Shown piece after piece: positions 33,514 through 41,742 of a stretch of DNA of 42,920 nt; positions within the stretch are counted from its first letter, which is position 1; each line of letters starts with the position of its first letter. Under the pieces are notes generated by a model that saw only the letters and a list, made by a program, of their open reading frames with translations, had not been told where the DNA came from and ran no database searches. The translations under genes and the position numbers were made by a program. Source of the DNA: a bacterium (GTDB taxonomy: Bacteria > Hydrothermota > Tepidihabitantia > B3-TA06); the NCBI GenBank assembly GCA_012517375.1, contig JAAYVC010000005.1:1-42920 (forward strand), given 5' to 3'.

Positions 33514-34623
33514 ATGAAAAAAGCCTTTGTGGCGATACTAGGAATCGCGGGGATTTTGACGATCGGTCTTCTGGCAGGTCTTTCATGTCAGAAGGAAGAC
33601 GCAACTCCTCCGCAGATTACCAGGTTTGAAATAGCCGCAATCGACGGCAACGGGCCTTCCTATGTTTGGGCAGACAGCGTTAAAGGTTCCGTAGCCGTGA
33701 TTGTGGAAGCTACCGATAATGTAGGCGTAGATAAGTGCGTATTCTACATCAACGATACCATAGTCGACATGCCTCTGGCCGTTCCCCAGGATACTACTTC
33801 AAGCGTCCGGACTTACATATGGGACACTAAACTCATGCAGGACAGCGTACGCTACACTATTAATCTTCGCGTTTATGACGCCGCTGGGAACGAAGCGACA
33901 GGCACGGCCAAGAGCTACATTGTCAGAGCTCCTAACACACCGCCGGATACCGCAAAGATTCTTTCGCCCAAGGATGGAGCGACGTTGCTTGCCTGTTATG
34001 CCACATTCCAGTGGCAGGGCAGCGATCCGGATACTCTACCTGCACAGACCGAAGATCTTGTTTACGATGTCTACTTCGGAAAAACCAGCAATCCCTCAAA
34101 AGTGACGGAACAACCGATATCTCACAGGGATACCGTAACATGGGGAACAGGACAGCTCAATGAAGGCAAGTACTACCTTGAACCAGAGACTGATTATTAT
34201 TGGAAGGTCGTGACTATAGATAAGTACAAAAAACAGACGTCGACCAAGGTTTTAAAATTCAGCAGAGGTCAGAACCAGCTCCCCGGTTTTGGGACACCCT
34301 CCTCCCCCCCGGCCCCTGATTCAGTGAACTCTTATATTGAAAGACCTGCAGATAATAAAGTCCAGCTTAGATGGACTATCGGCGAACCCGATCAGGATCC
34401 TTTGACGTACGATTTATACTTTGGACCTCATCCGAGCCCCGACGATACGGGATTGGTTTATGTATCCGCCCTGCCAAAGATTGCATCCGCACTTGGAAAC
34501 AACTCTTACACGGTTCAATTCTCAGCCGACACGCTTTATCTCTGGAGAGCGGTCGCCAAGGATATCTGGGGCGGAACACGGAGCCCGGATTCGCTCAAAT
34601 GCTGGACTATTACCCTAAGATAG
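33514..34623 (+). CDS. Lipoprotein with tandem Ig/Fn3-like domains
   Basis: 369 aa. The signal peptide ends in the lipobox LAGLSC (Cys about 26). Three beta-sandwich segments follow: about 35-145 (VAVIVEATDNVGVDKCVFYI, YDAAGNEATG, a bacterial Ig-like signature), about 150-250 (SPKDGATLLACYATFQWQGS, YYWKVVTID) and about 275-368 (RPADNKVQLRWTIGEPDQDP, LYLWRAVAKD). This architecture suits binding or structural work at the cell surface; no catalytic motif is seen. It is monocistronic, with its own promoter and terminator. Confidence 0.85.
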   Translation: MKKAFVAILGIAGILTIGLLAGLSCQKEDATPPQITRFEIAAIDGNGPSYVWADSVKGSVAVIVEATDNVGVDKCVFYINDTIVDMPLAVPQDTTSSVRTYIWDTKLMQDSVRYTINLRVYDAAGNEATGTAKSYIVRAPNTPPDTAKILSPKDGATLLACYATFQWQGSDPDTLPAQTEDLVYDVYFGKTSNPSKVTEQPISHRDTVTWGTGQLNEGKYYLEPETDYYWKVVTIDKYKKQTSTKVLKFSRGQNQLPGFGTPSSPPAPDSVNSYIERPADNKVQLRWTIGEPDQDPLTYDLYFGPHPSPDDTGLVYVSALPKIASALGNNSYTVQFSADTLYLWRAVAKDIWGGTRSPDSLKCWTITLR

Positions 34624-34640
34624 AATTGCTAAAAACGAAA

Positions 34641-34670
34641 AGAGCGGCTCTTTTGAGCCGCTCTTTTTTT
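34641..34670. terminator. Bidirectional Rho-independent terminator
   Basis: AGAGCGGCTC-TTTT-GAGCCGCTCT is a perfect 10-bp stem followed by T7 on the plus strand and preceded by AAAA, which gives a T-tract on the minus strand. It sits between the convergent genes ending at 34623 and 34682. Confidence 0.93.
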
Positions 34671-34681
34671 ACAATCACTCA

Positions 34682-35155
34682 TTAAAAATAAAATCTGAAG
34701 CCTATGCCTCCACCGAAACCGAAGTCCGGTTGAGGATAGAGCAAGACAAGAGGTTCAACCTCTGCAAAAAAGCTTATAGGGTTGAAAATATACTCTAATC
34801 CAAGAGGAACTCTTGCCGCAAAGCTGACTCGGCTTTGAAGAGGGTCATTTGAAAAATCCGCAAAAAGAATACCTCCGGCTCCAATGTACGCAGCGAGTGA
34901 GCCTTTTGACACCCCGCGTATTTGAAAGTGATGAAGATACCCCAACTGAGCAACCATCCAGTTGTAAGTAAATTGCCAGCCCAGCAATGCGTCTATCGCC
35001 CCGGAGTTAGATATCCAGAATTTGCCTGAGATACCCGCAGGTTCGCCGAGCACGACTCCGATTCCGAATCTGCCGTGAGGGGCGTCATAAGCCTCGGTGG
35101 TTGATGCAAAAATAACCAGCGCTAACGTAAAAACCACAAAAAATTTGTGTGTCAT
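34682..35155 (-). CDS. Small outer-membrane beta-barrel protein
   Basis: 157 aa. The signal peptide ends about residue 22 (ASTTEAYD). The mature part has alternating Gly/aromatic strands (RFGIGVVLGEPAGISGKFWI, AAYIGAGGILFADF, SFAARVPLGLEYIF) and ends FGFGGGIGFRFYF with a C-terminal Phe, as expected of a small 8-strand barrel. No more specific family is recognised. TTTTTGGAGG precedes ATG 35155. Confidence 0.82.
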   Translation of the reverse strand: MTHKFFVVFTLALVIFASTTEAYDAPHGRFGIGVVLGEPAGISGKFWISNSGAIDALLGWQFTYNWMVAQLGYLHHFQIRGVSKGSLAAYIGAGGILFADFSNDPLQSRVSFAARVPLGLEYIFNPISFFAEVEPLVLLYPQPDFGFGGGIGFRFYF

Positions 35156-35178
35156 CGAACCTCCAAAAAGATTTATTT

Positions 35179-35206
35179 AGAATAATCCAAGTTCTATGGT
35201 TGTCAA
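35179..35206 (-). promoter_or_regulatory. Promoter of the small barrel protein
   Basis: On the minus strand TTGACA at 35206-35201 and TATTCT at 35184-35179 with a 16-bp spacer. A short leader with GGAGG follows. Confidence 0.7.
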
Positions 35207-35247
35207 TAGCAGCAAAAGTTCGTGTTCCTTGAATTAACTAGTCGAGC

Positions 35248-35275
35248 TTGACAAGCAATCAACGTCGAGTATGCT
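35248..35275 (+). promoter_or_regulatory. Promoter of the cyclase gene
   Basis: TTGACA (35248-35253) and TATGCT (35270-35275), 16-bp spacer, with 6 bp to ATG 35282, so the mRNA is probably leaderless. It is divergent from the promoter at 35179. Confidence 0.75.
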
Positions 35276-35281
35276 AAGGCT

Positions 35282-36604
35282 ATGAGAAAGCAAGGTTTGG
35301 GACTTGCAGGCAAGCTCATAATAATCTTCAGTATTCTCTACGGAGTGCTTCTTGCGGGCGTCCTCGGAATATCAATACATTTTTTTGTCGTCGCAAAACA
35401 AAACGACGCCAGGTACAGAATAGTCGACGTAATAAACTCAATTCATCTTGCGCGAAAGCGTATGGGGGATGCGGAACTCAAGGACTACCTTACCGAGCTT
35501 TTCTCAACGCGATTCAGGGCAGAAGGATACGATCTTGATATTCTTGATATATCCATACATGAAGGCAACAAGGTTCTTCGCTCGAGAAGAGCGGACATTC
35601 AAGCGGACAAAACCCAGCGATTTCACACCGAGATACGCGATCCGGAATCGAAAAGAATAGTCTACACAATAGACTTATCATACTCTCTCCTGAATCTGGA
35701 AAAAGGCATTTGGAATCTTGTGTGGCAGGTTGCAGCGGTAGGCGCGGCCGCATTCATCGCTGGATTGGCGCTGATACTCTATTTCGCAAGAAGGAGCACG
35801 TCGCATCTTCGAACTCTCGCGGACGCCATGCAGCAGGCCGGCTCCGGAAACATGGGTGCAAGGGTTGAAATACAATCATCCGATGAGGTGGGTGTTCTTG
35901 GCGATACCTTCAACTGGATGATGAAGGGTCTTGAGGAGGGTGAGTTTGTGAAAAACATCTTCAAGAGATACGTCACGAGACAGGTAGCTGAGAAGATACT
36001 CGCCGAAAAGGATATGGTTCATCTTGCGGGAGACAGGCTTGAGGTGTCGATTCTCTTCGCGGACATTCGCGGATTCACGCGTCTTTCGCAGACGATGCCC
36101 CCCGAGGAGATAATAGGGCTTCTTAATCACTACTTTACGCCGATAATAGACGTGATTATAGAAAACGAGGGCGTTCTGGATAAATTCATAGGCGACGGGT
36201 TTCTTGCCTTCTGGAACGCTCCCTTGCCGCAGAAAGACCATGCTCTTAGAGCCTGCAAGGCAGCTATCGAGATACAGAATGTGATAACGAAATTGAATCT
36301 CGCACGGGAGAACCTTGGGAAAATAAGCATCAAAATGGGTATGGGGATTCATTCAGGCGCCGCCATAGCAGGCAGCATCGGCTCGGCGCGAAGGATGGAA
36401 TACACAATCATAGGCGAGAGCGTTAACTTCGCTGAAAGGCTTGAGGAGGCTGCAGAACATGGAGAGGTTCTTGTCTCGAAAAGAGTCAAGGAGCTTATCG
36501 CGGAGAGGATGCCTTTGAAGGAAAGGCGCATTAAAATACAAGATTACGGAGAACAGGAGATAGAAGTGTTCGAACTGCTTATTCCGAAGGAGGCTTTGCA
36601 ATGA
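35282..36604 (+). CDS. Membrane-bound class III adenylate/guanylate cyclase with HAMP domain
   Basis: 440 aa. Two membrane helices (about 10-36 and 146-170) flank a periplasmic sensor of about 110 residues. A HAMP linker follows (about 170-225, TSHLRTLADAMQQAGSGNMG), then the cyclase domain (about 245-425). The metal-binding aspartates are in FADIRGF (about 260) and FIGDGF (about 304), the base-contacting Lys precedes the latter (LDKF), and the transition-state Asn and Arg are in VNFAERLE. The usual IGD before VN reads IGES here. It should make cAMP or cGMP in response to an envelope signal. It overlaps the next gene by 4 bp. Confidence 0.92.
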   Translation: MRKQGLGLAGKLIIIFSILYGVLLAGVLGISIHFFVVAKQNDARYRIVDVINSIHLARKRMGDAELKDYLTELFSTRFRAEGYDLDILDISIHEGNKVLRSRRADIQADKTQRFHTEIRDPESKRIVYTIDLSYSLLNLEKGIWNLVWQVAAVGAAAFIAGLALILYFARRSTSHLRTLADAMQQAGSGNMGARVEIQSSDEVGVLGDTFNWMMKGLEEGEFVKNIFKRYVTRQVAEKILAEKDMVHLAGDRLEVSILFADIRGFTRLSQTMPPEEIIGLLNHYFTPIIDVIIENEGVLDKFIGDGFLAFWNAPLPQKDHALRACKAAIEIQNVITKLNLARENLGKISIKMGMGIHSGAAIAGSIGSARRMEYTIIGESVNFAERLEEAAEHGEVLVSKRVKELIAERMPLKERRIKIQDYGEQEIEVFELLIPKEALQ

Positions 36605-37116
36605 GGAGGTTTTTTTTGGGGTTTGCAACAGTAGCATTGCCGTTCATAATCGCAAGCTGCGACGGAACGGGCCGGAAAGATGAAGCAATAGTCGTAATAA
36701 TAGAAGACGCGACTATTACGGATTCAGGAAATACCGAACCGCGCGATACGTCGAGAAACATCCAAGACGACATAAAACCGGATACAACCTCGTCCAGACA
36801 TCAGCCCGTGAAACGTGAGATGTCAATTTCAGGCGCGGTATCGCTTCTTAAGCTTGACTTAGATAGAAAAGATATTGCTCGTCTTACCCGTCATACCGAA
36901 TCCCTGATTCAATCCGTCGATAAGCAGCTGGAGAAGCCGCTTTCGAGCGAGCTTAAACGTGCGCTCAATCTTTTTTCTTTGAAGCTGTCAAGCTTCAAGA
37001 GAGAAATCGCGTTTCTTAAGGACAAAGAAGATATCCCTTCAACAAAGATCGCCTTGCTTACTGAGAAACTCGAAGAACTCGAAGAAGTCGCAAAACGTGT
37101 AGAAAACAGAAAATGA
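36601..37116 (+). CDS. Hypothetical lipoprotein co-transcribed with the cyclase
   Basis: 171 aa, family unknown. The signal peptide ends in FIIASC (Cys about 20). A polar, Thr/Asp-rich linker (about 21-75) is followed by a helical part rich in Lys, Glu and Leu (about 75-170; LKLDLDRKDIARLTRHTESL, TEKLEELEEVAKRVENRK), likely a coiled coil. The start overlaps the cyclase stop (ATGA), so the two are translationally coupled. It may be an envelope partner of the cyclase sensor; this is inferred from position only. Confidence 0.78.
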   Translation: MRRFFLGFATVALPFIIASCDGTGRKDEAIVVIIEDATITDSGNTEPRDTSRNIQDDIKPDTTSSRHQPVKREMSISGAVSLLKLDLDRKDIARLTRHTESLIQSVDKQLEKPLSSELKRALNLFSLKLSSFKREIAFLKDKEDIPSTKIALLTEKLEELEEVAKRVENRK

Positions 37117-37198
37117 CAATCGCTTTTCAAGGATAGATTTATCCCTGTTTTTATTCCGCCCTATACTTCTTTTAGGTTAGTATAGTCAAATCCTGACG

Positions 37199-38245
37199 TT
37201 ATTTCCCCTTTGGAGCCTGGGAAATAAGATTTTCGAGAATTGCTTTTACATCCCAGACTTTCAGAGTGCGGTCGTCGCCGCCCGTATATAGCTTCGAGCC
37301 GTCGTTCGAGACAGCGATGCTCCTCACTGCTCCATCGTGGGCCTTGAATCTTCCAAGCTCGGATAGACCTACGGTGAATATGCCCTTGGTTTCTACCGTA
37401 TCGCTTGGGCTGGTGATCTTCAGAAATACCACTGTACCCGCCCGGTCTGAAGCAATCAAGGTGGCATTATCCGGCAGGAATGCGATTCCAAGCACGTCCA
37501 TAAGATTACTCTGATACCAGCCAATGGATGTCAGAGGCTCCGTTTTCCAGAGTTTGACCAGGTCATTGGTTCCTCCAGCTGCGAATAGGGTGCCGTCTTT
37601 AGAAAAAGCAAGAGCGTTGATATAACCCGAAGACTCTTTTGTCTTAAATGAAACGGTATCATCCACGTCGGCGATAAAAAGAAGGCTGTCGCGGCCGGCG
37701 GTATACAGAATGTGACTCAAGGGTCTGAACTTAAGCGCTGTAACAACGCCTTCATGACCTTTGAACTCGCCCGATTGTTCCCTTTTCTGGACGTCCCATA
37801 TCTCTACGAACTTGTCGGCGAAACCTACGGCCAAAAGGGTTCCATCTGAAGAATAATCTACGCTCGTTACGGGTCCTTCAAACATCACTACAGAATCAAT
37901 AAGCTGTCCTGTTTTGGCGTTAGTTATCGTGAAAACCTCATCGCCGCTCGCAGCCGCAAGAAGGCTTCCATCAGGCGAAAAGGCTACGCTGTTGATTATA
38001 TGGCGGTGTTTTTGTATCTTTCTAACGGGCTTATGCTCGATGGGATACCACAGCATCACCAGGCTATCCGAAAAACCAAGAGCGAGTGTCGTATTATCCG
38101 GACTAACGGCAATTGCCGTGACGCGTCCGCTGAAAGTGTCGACTGAAACTGGCGCTCCATTGTAGATTACGTGTGTGGGATTGCTGCCGCAACCCGCCAC
38201 TGAAAGGACGCTCGCGATTACCGCGAAAAACATAATCTTTTTCAT
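37199..38245 (-). CDS. WD40-repeat lipoprotein
   Basis: 348 aa. The signal peptide ends in LSVAGC (Cys about 19). About seven WD40 blades follow, with recurring VTAIAVSPDNTTLALGFSD, INSVAFSPDGSLLAAASGDE, VTSVDYSSDGTLLAVGFADK and a final VRSIAVSNDGSKLYTGGDDR ahead of TLKVWDVK. A beta-propeller anchored in the envelope should be a protein-binding scaffold. It starts 14 bp after lptG behind CCGGAGG on the same strand, so it appears to be the third gene of an lptF-lptG operon. Confidence 0.9.
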   Translation of the reverse strand: MKKIMFFAVIASVLSVAGCGSNPTHVIYNGAPVSVDTFSGRVTAIAVSPDNTTLALGFSDSLVMLWYPIEHKPVRKIQKHRHIINSVAFSPDGSLLAAASGDEVFTITNAKTGQLIDSVVMFEGPVTSVDYSSDGTLLAVGFADKFVEIWDVQKREQSGEFKGHEGVVTALKFRPLSHILYTAGRDSLLFIADVDDTVSFKTKESSGYINALAFSKDGTLFAAGGTNDLVKLWKTEPLTSIGWYQSNLMDVLGIAFLPDNATLIASDRAGTVVFLKITSPSDTVETKGIFTVGLSELGRFKAHDGAVRSIAVSNDGSKLYTGGDDRTLKVWDVKAILENLISQAPKGK

Positions 38246-38258
38246 AATATGCCTCCGG

Positions 38259-39341
38259 CTAACGTTTAATCTTAGTTAATAATACTAATGAAACTCCCAA
38301 AAACAAGATGTTGGGCAGCCATGCAGCCAGCCAACCGGGGATATCGGAGTTGTACCCGAATGCTCTGAACGCCTGTATTGAACCCCAGTAGATAAAACTC
38401 AGAAGAAGTCCGAGTCCGATGCCCAGCGTGATGTTGCTTTTTCGCAGAAGACTCGCCGCAGAGATGGAAATAAGCGTCACTATTAATATTATTAAAGGTC
38501 CGGAGAAACGGAAATGGAATTCTGTAATCTCCTCGGATGCATCGATTCCGGCGTTTGTTCTGCGTTTTATGTATTGAGCGAGTTCTATAAAGGTCATCTC
38601 GTCAACCTGCTTTATTCTCCCTCCGATCTCACCCGGGGTTTCCTTTATTTCCGGAACTATTCCATTATTGATTTTCTCAAATCCTACTTCATCCCCATCG
38701 AATGATGTTATTTCAATATTATCGCCTCGCCAGCCTTCCTTTTGCGAGTAGTTGGCGTGTTCTATCCTCAAAGTCCGCTTGATGGAACGTTTTGGCCCGA
38801 ATTCCCATATCATCCAGCCCGATGCCGTACTGTCTCTAATATTCAGTTGATGTATGGAGTATAGCCTCCCGGTCTCGGAAAGATAAGTAGTTTCGTATAT
38901 TACAATAGTTCTGTTTGATGAACGTTTTTCTATGTTTGCCTCCTTGTATTCGATGAAACGGGTTTTGGATTTGGTTGCAACCAGCTCGTTGAAAGAAAAA
39001 GCCGCCAACGTAATAACGGAAGCCGTTACCAGAAAAGTAGCAAATATTCTTAAAATATCCACCCCTGAGGCAAGAAGCGGAACGAGCTCGTTGGAGCGTA
39101 TGAGTCTGCCGAAGGTCAGGAAGATGCCCATAGCGCAGCCGACGGGAAGGAGAAGTCCTGTTGCGGCAGGAAGTTCGTAAAAGTAATATGCAAGAATCTG
39201 AAGGAGTGTAGCTTTGTATCGCAGAAAATAGTTCATGAGGTCTATAAGCCGAATCAAGTCGTATATGATAACGATTGTTATAAGCCCAAGAAGTGAAAAA
39301 AGCAGGAATTCGGAAACCAGGAATCTGTCAAAGCGTTTCAC
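38259..39341 (-). CDS. lptG: LptG-like permease (YjgP/YjgQ family)
   Basis: 360 aa. Three membrane helices near the N-terminus (about 10-32, 55-75, 98-120) and three near the C-terminus (about 275-295, 302-320, 332-355) flank a periplasmic beta-jellyroll domain. RFLVSEFLLFSLLGLITIVI and SNELVPLLASGVDILRI are family motifs. With LptF it forms the inner-membrane part of the LptB2FG lipopolysaccharide extractor. It overlaps lptF by 4 bp. LptF and LptG are paralogous; I call this one LptG by gene order only. Confidence 0.88.
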   Translation of the reverse strand: MKRFDRFLVSEFLLFSLLGLITIVIIYDLIRLIDLMNYFLRYKATLLQILAYYFYELPAATGLLLPVGCAMGIFLTFGRLIRSNELVPLLASGVDILRIFATFLVTASVITLAAFSFNELVATKSKTRFIEYKEANIEKRSSNRTIVIYETTYLSETGRLYSIHQLNIRDSTASGWMIWEFGPKRSIKRTLRIEHANYSQKEGWRGDNIEITSFDGDEVGFEKINNGIVPEIKETPGEIGGRIKQVDEMTFIELAQYIKRRTNAGIDASEEITEFHFRFSGPLIILIVTLISISAASLLRKSNITLGIGLGLLLSFIYWGSIQAFRAFGYNSDIPGWLAAWLPNILFLGVSLVLLTKIKR

Positions 39342-40531
39342 AGTCTGAGCTTCTTCAAGATAAGGGAGTTTTCAAAGAAAACCTCGCTGAATATCTCTAC
39401 AGTAAACGGAATCATAATCAGATTAGGAAGCCACATTGCGAGCCATGCGGACATCTTTCCGGTTTTGGCGAATTTTTCTCCGCCTATGACTAAGATGTAA
39501 TAAAAAGCAAAGAAGATAAGACTCAAAACAATTGCAAGTCCTATGCCGCCCTTCCTCAATTTCCCTCCCAGGGCAGCGCCAAAAAACAAAAAAAGCACCG
39601 CGGCTACAGAAAAAGCGATGGATTTGTGAATCTCAACGTTAAGAACATTGATTCTGCTTTCCAGACTCTTTATTCTCCTTTCGAGTTCCTGCTTTCTAAG
39701 CTGATTCGTAGTTTTCGCCAGGTCGCTTCTGCTGGATACTATCTGTTTCTTGTTCGAATCTATCTCCTTTAAGAGTAATGGAAGGGTCATTTCCTTTTCC
39801 GACCGGTAGGTTCGTTCGCGTCTTATCAGCTCGGTGTTAAGCTCAAGATTGATTATCTGCGTATCCGAGCGGATTCTGCGGTAGCTTGTTCCCACAAGTT
39901 CGTGCGTTTCAGCGCCATAAAGAGTCATGACTATGTATCTCTCGTCGGGTGTCACGACAAGCGAACCTTCAGGGGCTGTAATCAATGCGCTATTTCTTAC
40001 GGAAACCATGACATCATAGATTTTGGAGTTGCGTTCGTCCTTGGAGCCTATGAAAATCGTGTATCCTGGGAATCCCTCATTGAAAAGTCCTTCATCAAGT
40101 CTTACCGAAGGCTTTTTGCTTGAAACGTCTGCAAGCATGTTGCGTTCTCTGTGGTTCGATTCGGGGAGAACGTAGAGGTTAAAAAACACCATCAATATAG
40201 AGAGGATAACGGTGAATACGAAAACAGGAACAAATGTATCAACCAATCGGACACCAGCTGAACGGAGTGCGACGATTTCATTATCTTGCGCAAGTCTTCC
40301 AAAGGTCATCATGGAACCTGACATGGTTGCGAGGGGGACTGACATAGCCATTACAAAGGGGATTGCGTATAGCAGTATCTCTAGAACGTACCTTACCTCA
40401 ATACCTTTTGTAATAACCAGATTGAATAAAAGGAACAACTGGTCCATAAGGAATATACCGGTTAAAACGGCCCAGGAAAGCGCAAGGGGAACGGCAAACT
40501 GGCTCAGAATGTAGCGCGAAAATATACGCAT
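39338..40531 (-). CDS. lptF: LptF-like permease (YjgP/YjgQ family)
   Basis: 397 aa from ATG 40531. The opening MRIFSRYILSQFAVPLALSW is typical of LptF. QDNEIVALRSAGVRLVDTFV (about 87-106) is the coupling motif. The periplasmic domain contains a long charged helical stretch (about 250-300: LLLKEIDSNKKQIVSSRSDL onward) before the last three membrane helices. An upstream in-frame ATG at 40564 overlaps the -35 box, whereas 40531 is 5 bp after TATCAT, so 40531 is preferred. The gene is divergent from wecB. Confidence 0.9.
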   Translation of the reverse strand: MRIFSRYILSQFAVPLALSWAVLTGIFLMDQLFLLFNLVITKGIEVRYVLEILLYAIPFVMAMSVPLATMSGSMMTFGRLAQDNEIVALRSAGVRLVDTFVPVFVFTVILSILMVFFNLYVLPESNHRERNMLADVSSKKPSVRLDEGLFNEGFPGYTIFIGSKDERNSKIYDVMVSVRNSALITAPEGSLVVTPDERYIVMTLYGAETHELVGTSYRRIRSDTQIINLELNTELIRRERTYRSEKEMTLPLLLKEIDSNKKQIVSSRSDLAKTTNQLRKQELERRIKSLESRINVLNVEIHKSIAFSVAAVLFLFFGAALGGKLRKGGIGLAIVLSLIFFAFYYILVIGGEKFAKTGKMSAWLAMWLPNLIMIPFTVEIFSEVFFENSLILKKLRL

Positions 40532-40536
40532 GAATA

Positions 40537-40564
40537 ATGATAACGAGGCAATGCAATATGTCAA
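40537..40564 (-). promoter_or_regulatory. lptF operon promoter
   Basis: On the minus strand TTGACA at 40564-40559 and TATCAT at 40542-40537, spacer 16 bp, then 5 bp to ATG 40531. Its -35 lies 9 bp from the -35 of the divergent wecB promoter. Confidence 0.75.
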
Positions 40565-40573
40565 TGAGATCCG

Positions 40574-40601
40574 TTGACATAATGATACAGGTCTATAAAA
40601 T
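40574..40601 (+). promoter_or_regulatory. wecB promoter
   Basis: TTGACA (40574-40579) and TAAAAT (40596-40601), spacer 16 bp. The leader of about 45 nt contains the short reading frame at 40627-40650. Confidence 0.65.
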
Positions 40602-40626
40602 CAAATATGTTTTTCTTCAAAGGGAA

Positions 40627-40650
40627 ATGAACTTGACGGATTGTTCTTGA
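40627..40650 (+). other. Possible seven-codon upstream reading frame
   Basis: ATG AAC TTG ACG GAT TGT TCT TGA follows AAAGGGA at a suitable distance and stops 3 bp before the wecB ATG. wecB has no ribosome-binding site of its own, so translation may reach it by re-initiation. Alternatively the AAAGGGA is chance and wecB translation is weak. Confidence 0.35.
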
Positions 40651-40653
40651 AAA

Positions 40654-41739
40654 ATGAGAAAAAAGATACTATCGATTGTCGGAGCAAGACCTCAATTTAT
40701 TAAGGCGGCCATGCTCTCAAGGTCGCTGAACAAAGAAAAGGGTATCCAGCATATCCAGCTTCATACAGGCCAGCATTACAGCTCAGAAATGGCTGAAGTT
40801 TTTTTTAAGGAACTTAATTACCGTCCAGACTACGATTTAGGAATCGGATCAGGAAGTCACGCGGTTCAAACCGGCAAGTCGATGATAGGTATTGAAGAAG
40901 TTCTTATTGAAGAAAACCCTGATTTAGTGATAGTATATGGAGATACGAATGCGACCCTTGCGGGCTCTCTGGCAGCTGCAAAGCTCCATATCTCCATAGC
41001 TCATGTCGAAGCGGGACTACGGAGTTTCAACCGGAGGATGCCGGAGGAGATAAATCGTCTTGTTGCGGATACCCTCTCGGAAATCCTTTTGTGTCCGACA
41101 TCGACCGCGGTCATGAATCTTGCAAGTGAAGGTCGGACAAAAGGAGTAATAAATACCGGCGATATCCTTCTTGATACCTTGAATCTTTTCCTTCCTGCGG
41201 CCAGGAAATCTTCATCTATACTCCAGCAACTATCCATAAATGGCGGATCGTACTGGCTTCTGACAATGCACAGACCGTCAAATGTGGATGATGAAGAAAT
41301 ATTGAGAGGCGTCATTTCCGCCTTAGCTTCTATTGATCACCCGCAAATCATCTTTCCGTGTCATCCGAGAACGGCACAGACACTTGAACGAATGACCAGT
41401 CAGGAAAAAGATCATATTCGAATCATCAAGCCTGTTTCATATCTGGATATGCTGATTCTTGAGGAGAATGCCGAACTAATACTCACAGACTCAGGAGGCG
41501 TTCAAAGAGAAGCGTACTTTCTTGCCTGTCCGTGCATCACTCTCCGCGATGAAACTGAGTGGCCTGAAACCCTCGAAGGCGGATGGAATCGTTTGACAGG
41601 CTCGGATCCGGTGCAAATTTCAGAATCAATACTAAAAGCTCAACAACCAGCTTCACCCCCAAATCTTAGCGCTTTCGGGTTCGGAAAGGCTACTCAAAAT
41701 ATCTCTGATGCTATCCTTGATAATACATTTCGAAAGTAA
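40654..41739 (+). CDS. wecB: UDP-N-acetylglucosamine 2-epimerase (non-hydrolysing)
   Basis: 361 aa. It converts UDP-GlcNAc to UDP-ManNAc for surface polysaccharide. SIVGARPQFIKAAMLSRSL (about 7-25), LHTGQHYSSEM, VYGDTNATLAGSLAA (about 94-108), AHVEAGLRSFNRRMPEEINR (about 115-134) and LTDSGGVQREAYFL (about 277-290) are the family motifs, including the catalytic Asp, Glu and His positions. Length is normal. A flippase gene begins 3 bp downstream, so it likely opens a polysaccharide cluster that continues beyond the window. Confidence 0.95.
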   Translation: MRKKILSIVGARPQFIKAAMLSRSLNKEKGIQHIQLHTGQHYSSEMAEVFFKELNYRPDYDLGIGSGSHAVQTGKSMIGIEEVLIEENPDLVIVYGDTNATLAGSLAAAKLHISIAHVEAGLRSFNRRMPEEINRLVADTLSEILLCPTSTAVMNLASEGRTKGVINTGDILLDTLNLFLPAARKSSSILQQLSINGGSYWLLTMHRPSNVDDEEILRGVISALASIDHPQIIFPCHPRTAQTLERMTSQEKDHIRIIKPVSYLDMLILEENAELILTDSGGVQREAYFLACPCITLRDETEWPETLEGGWNRLTGSDPVQISESILKAQQPASPPNLSAFGFGKATQNISDAILDNTFRK

Positions 41740-41742
41740 TTG

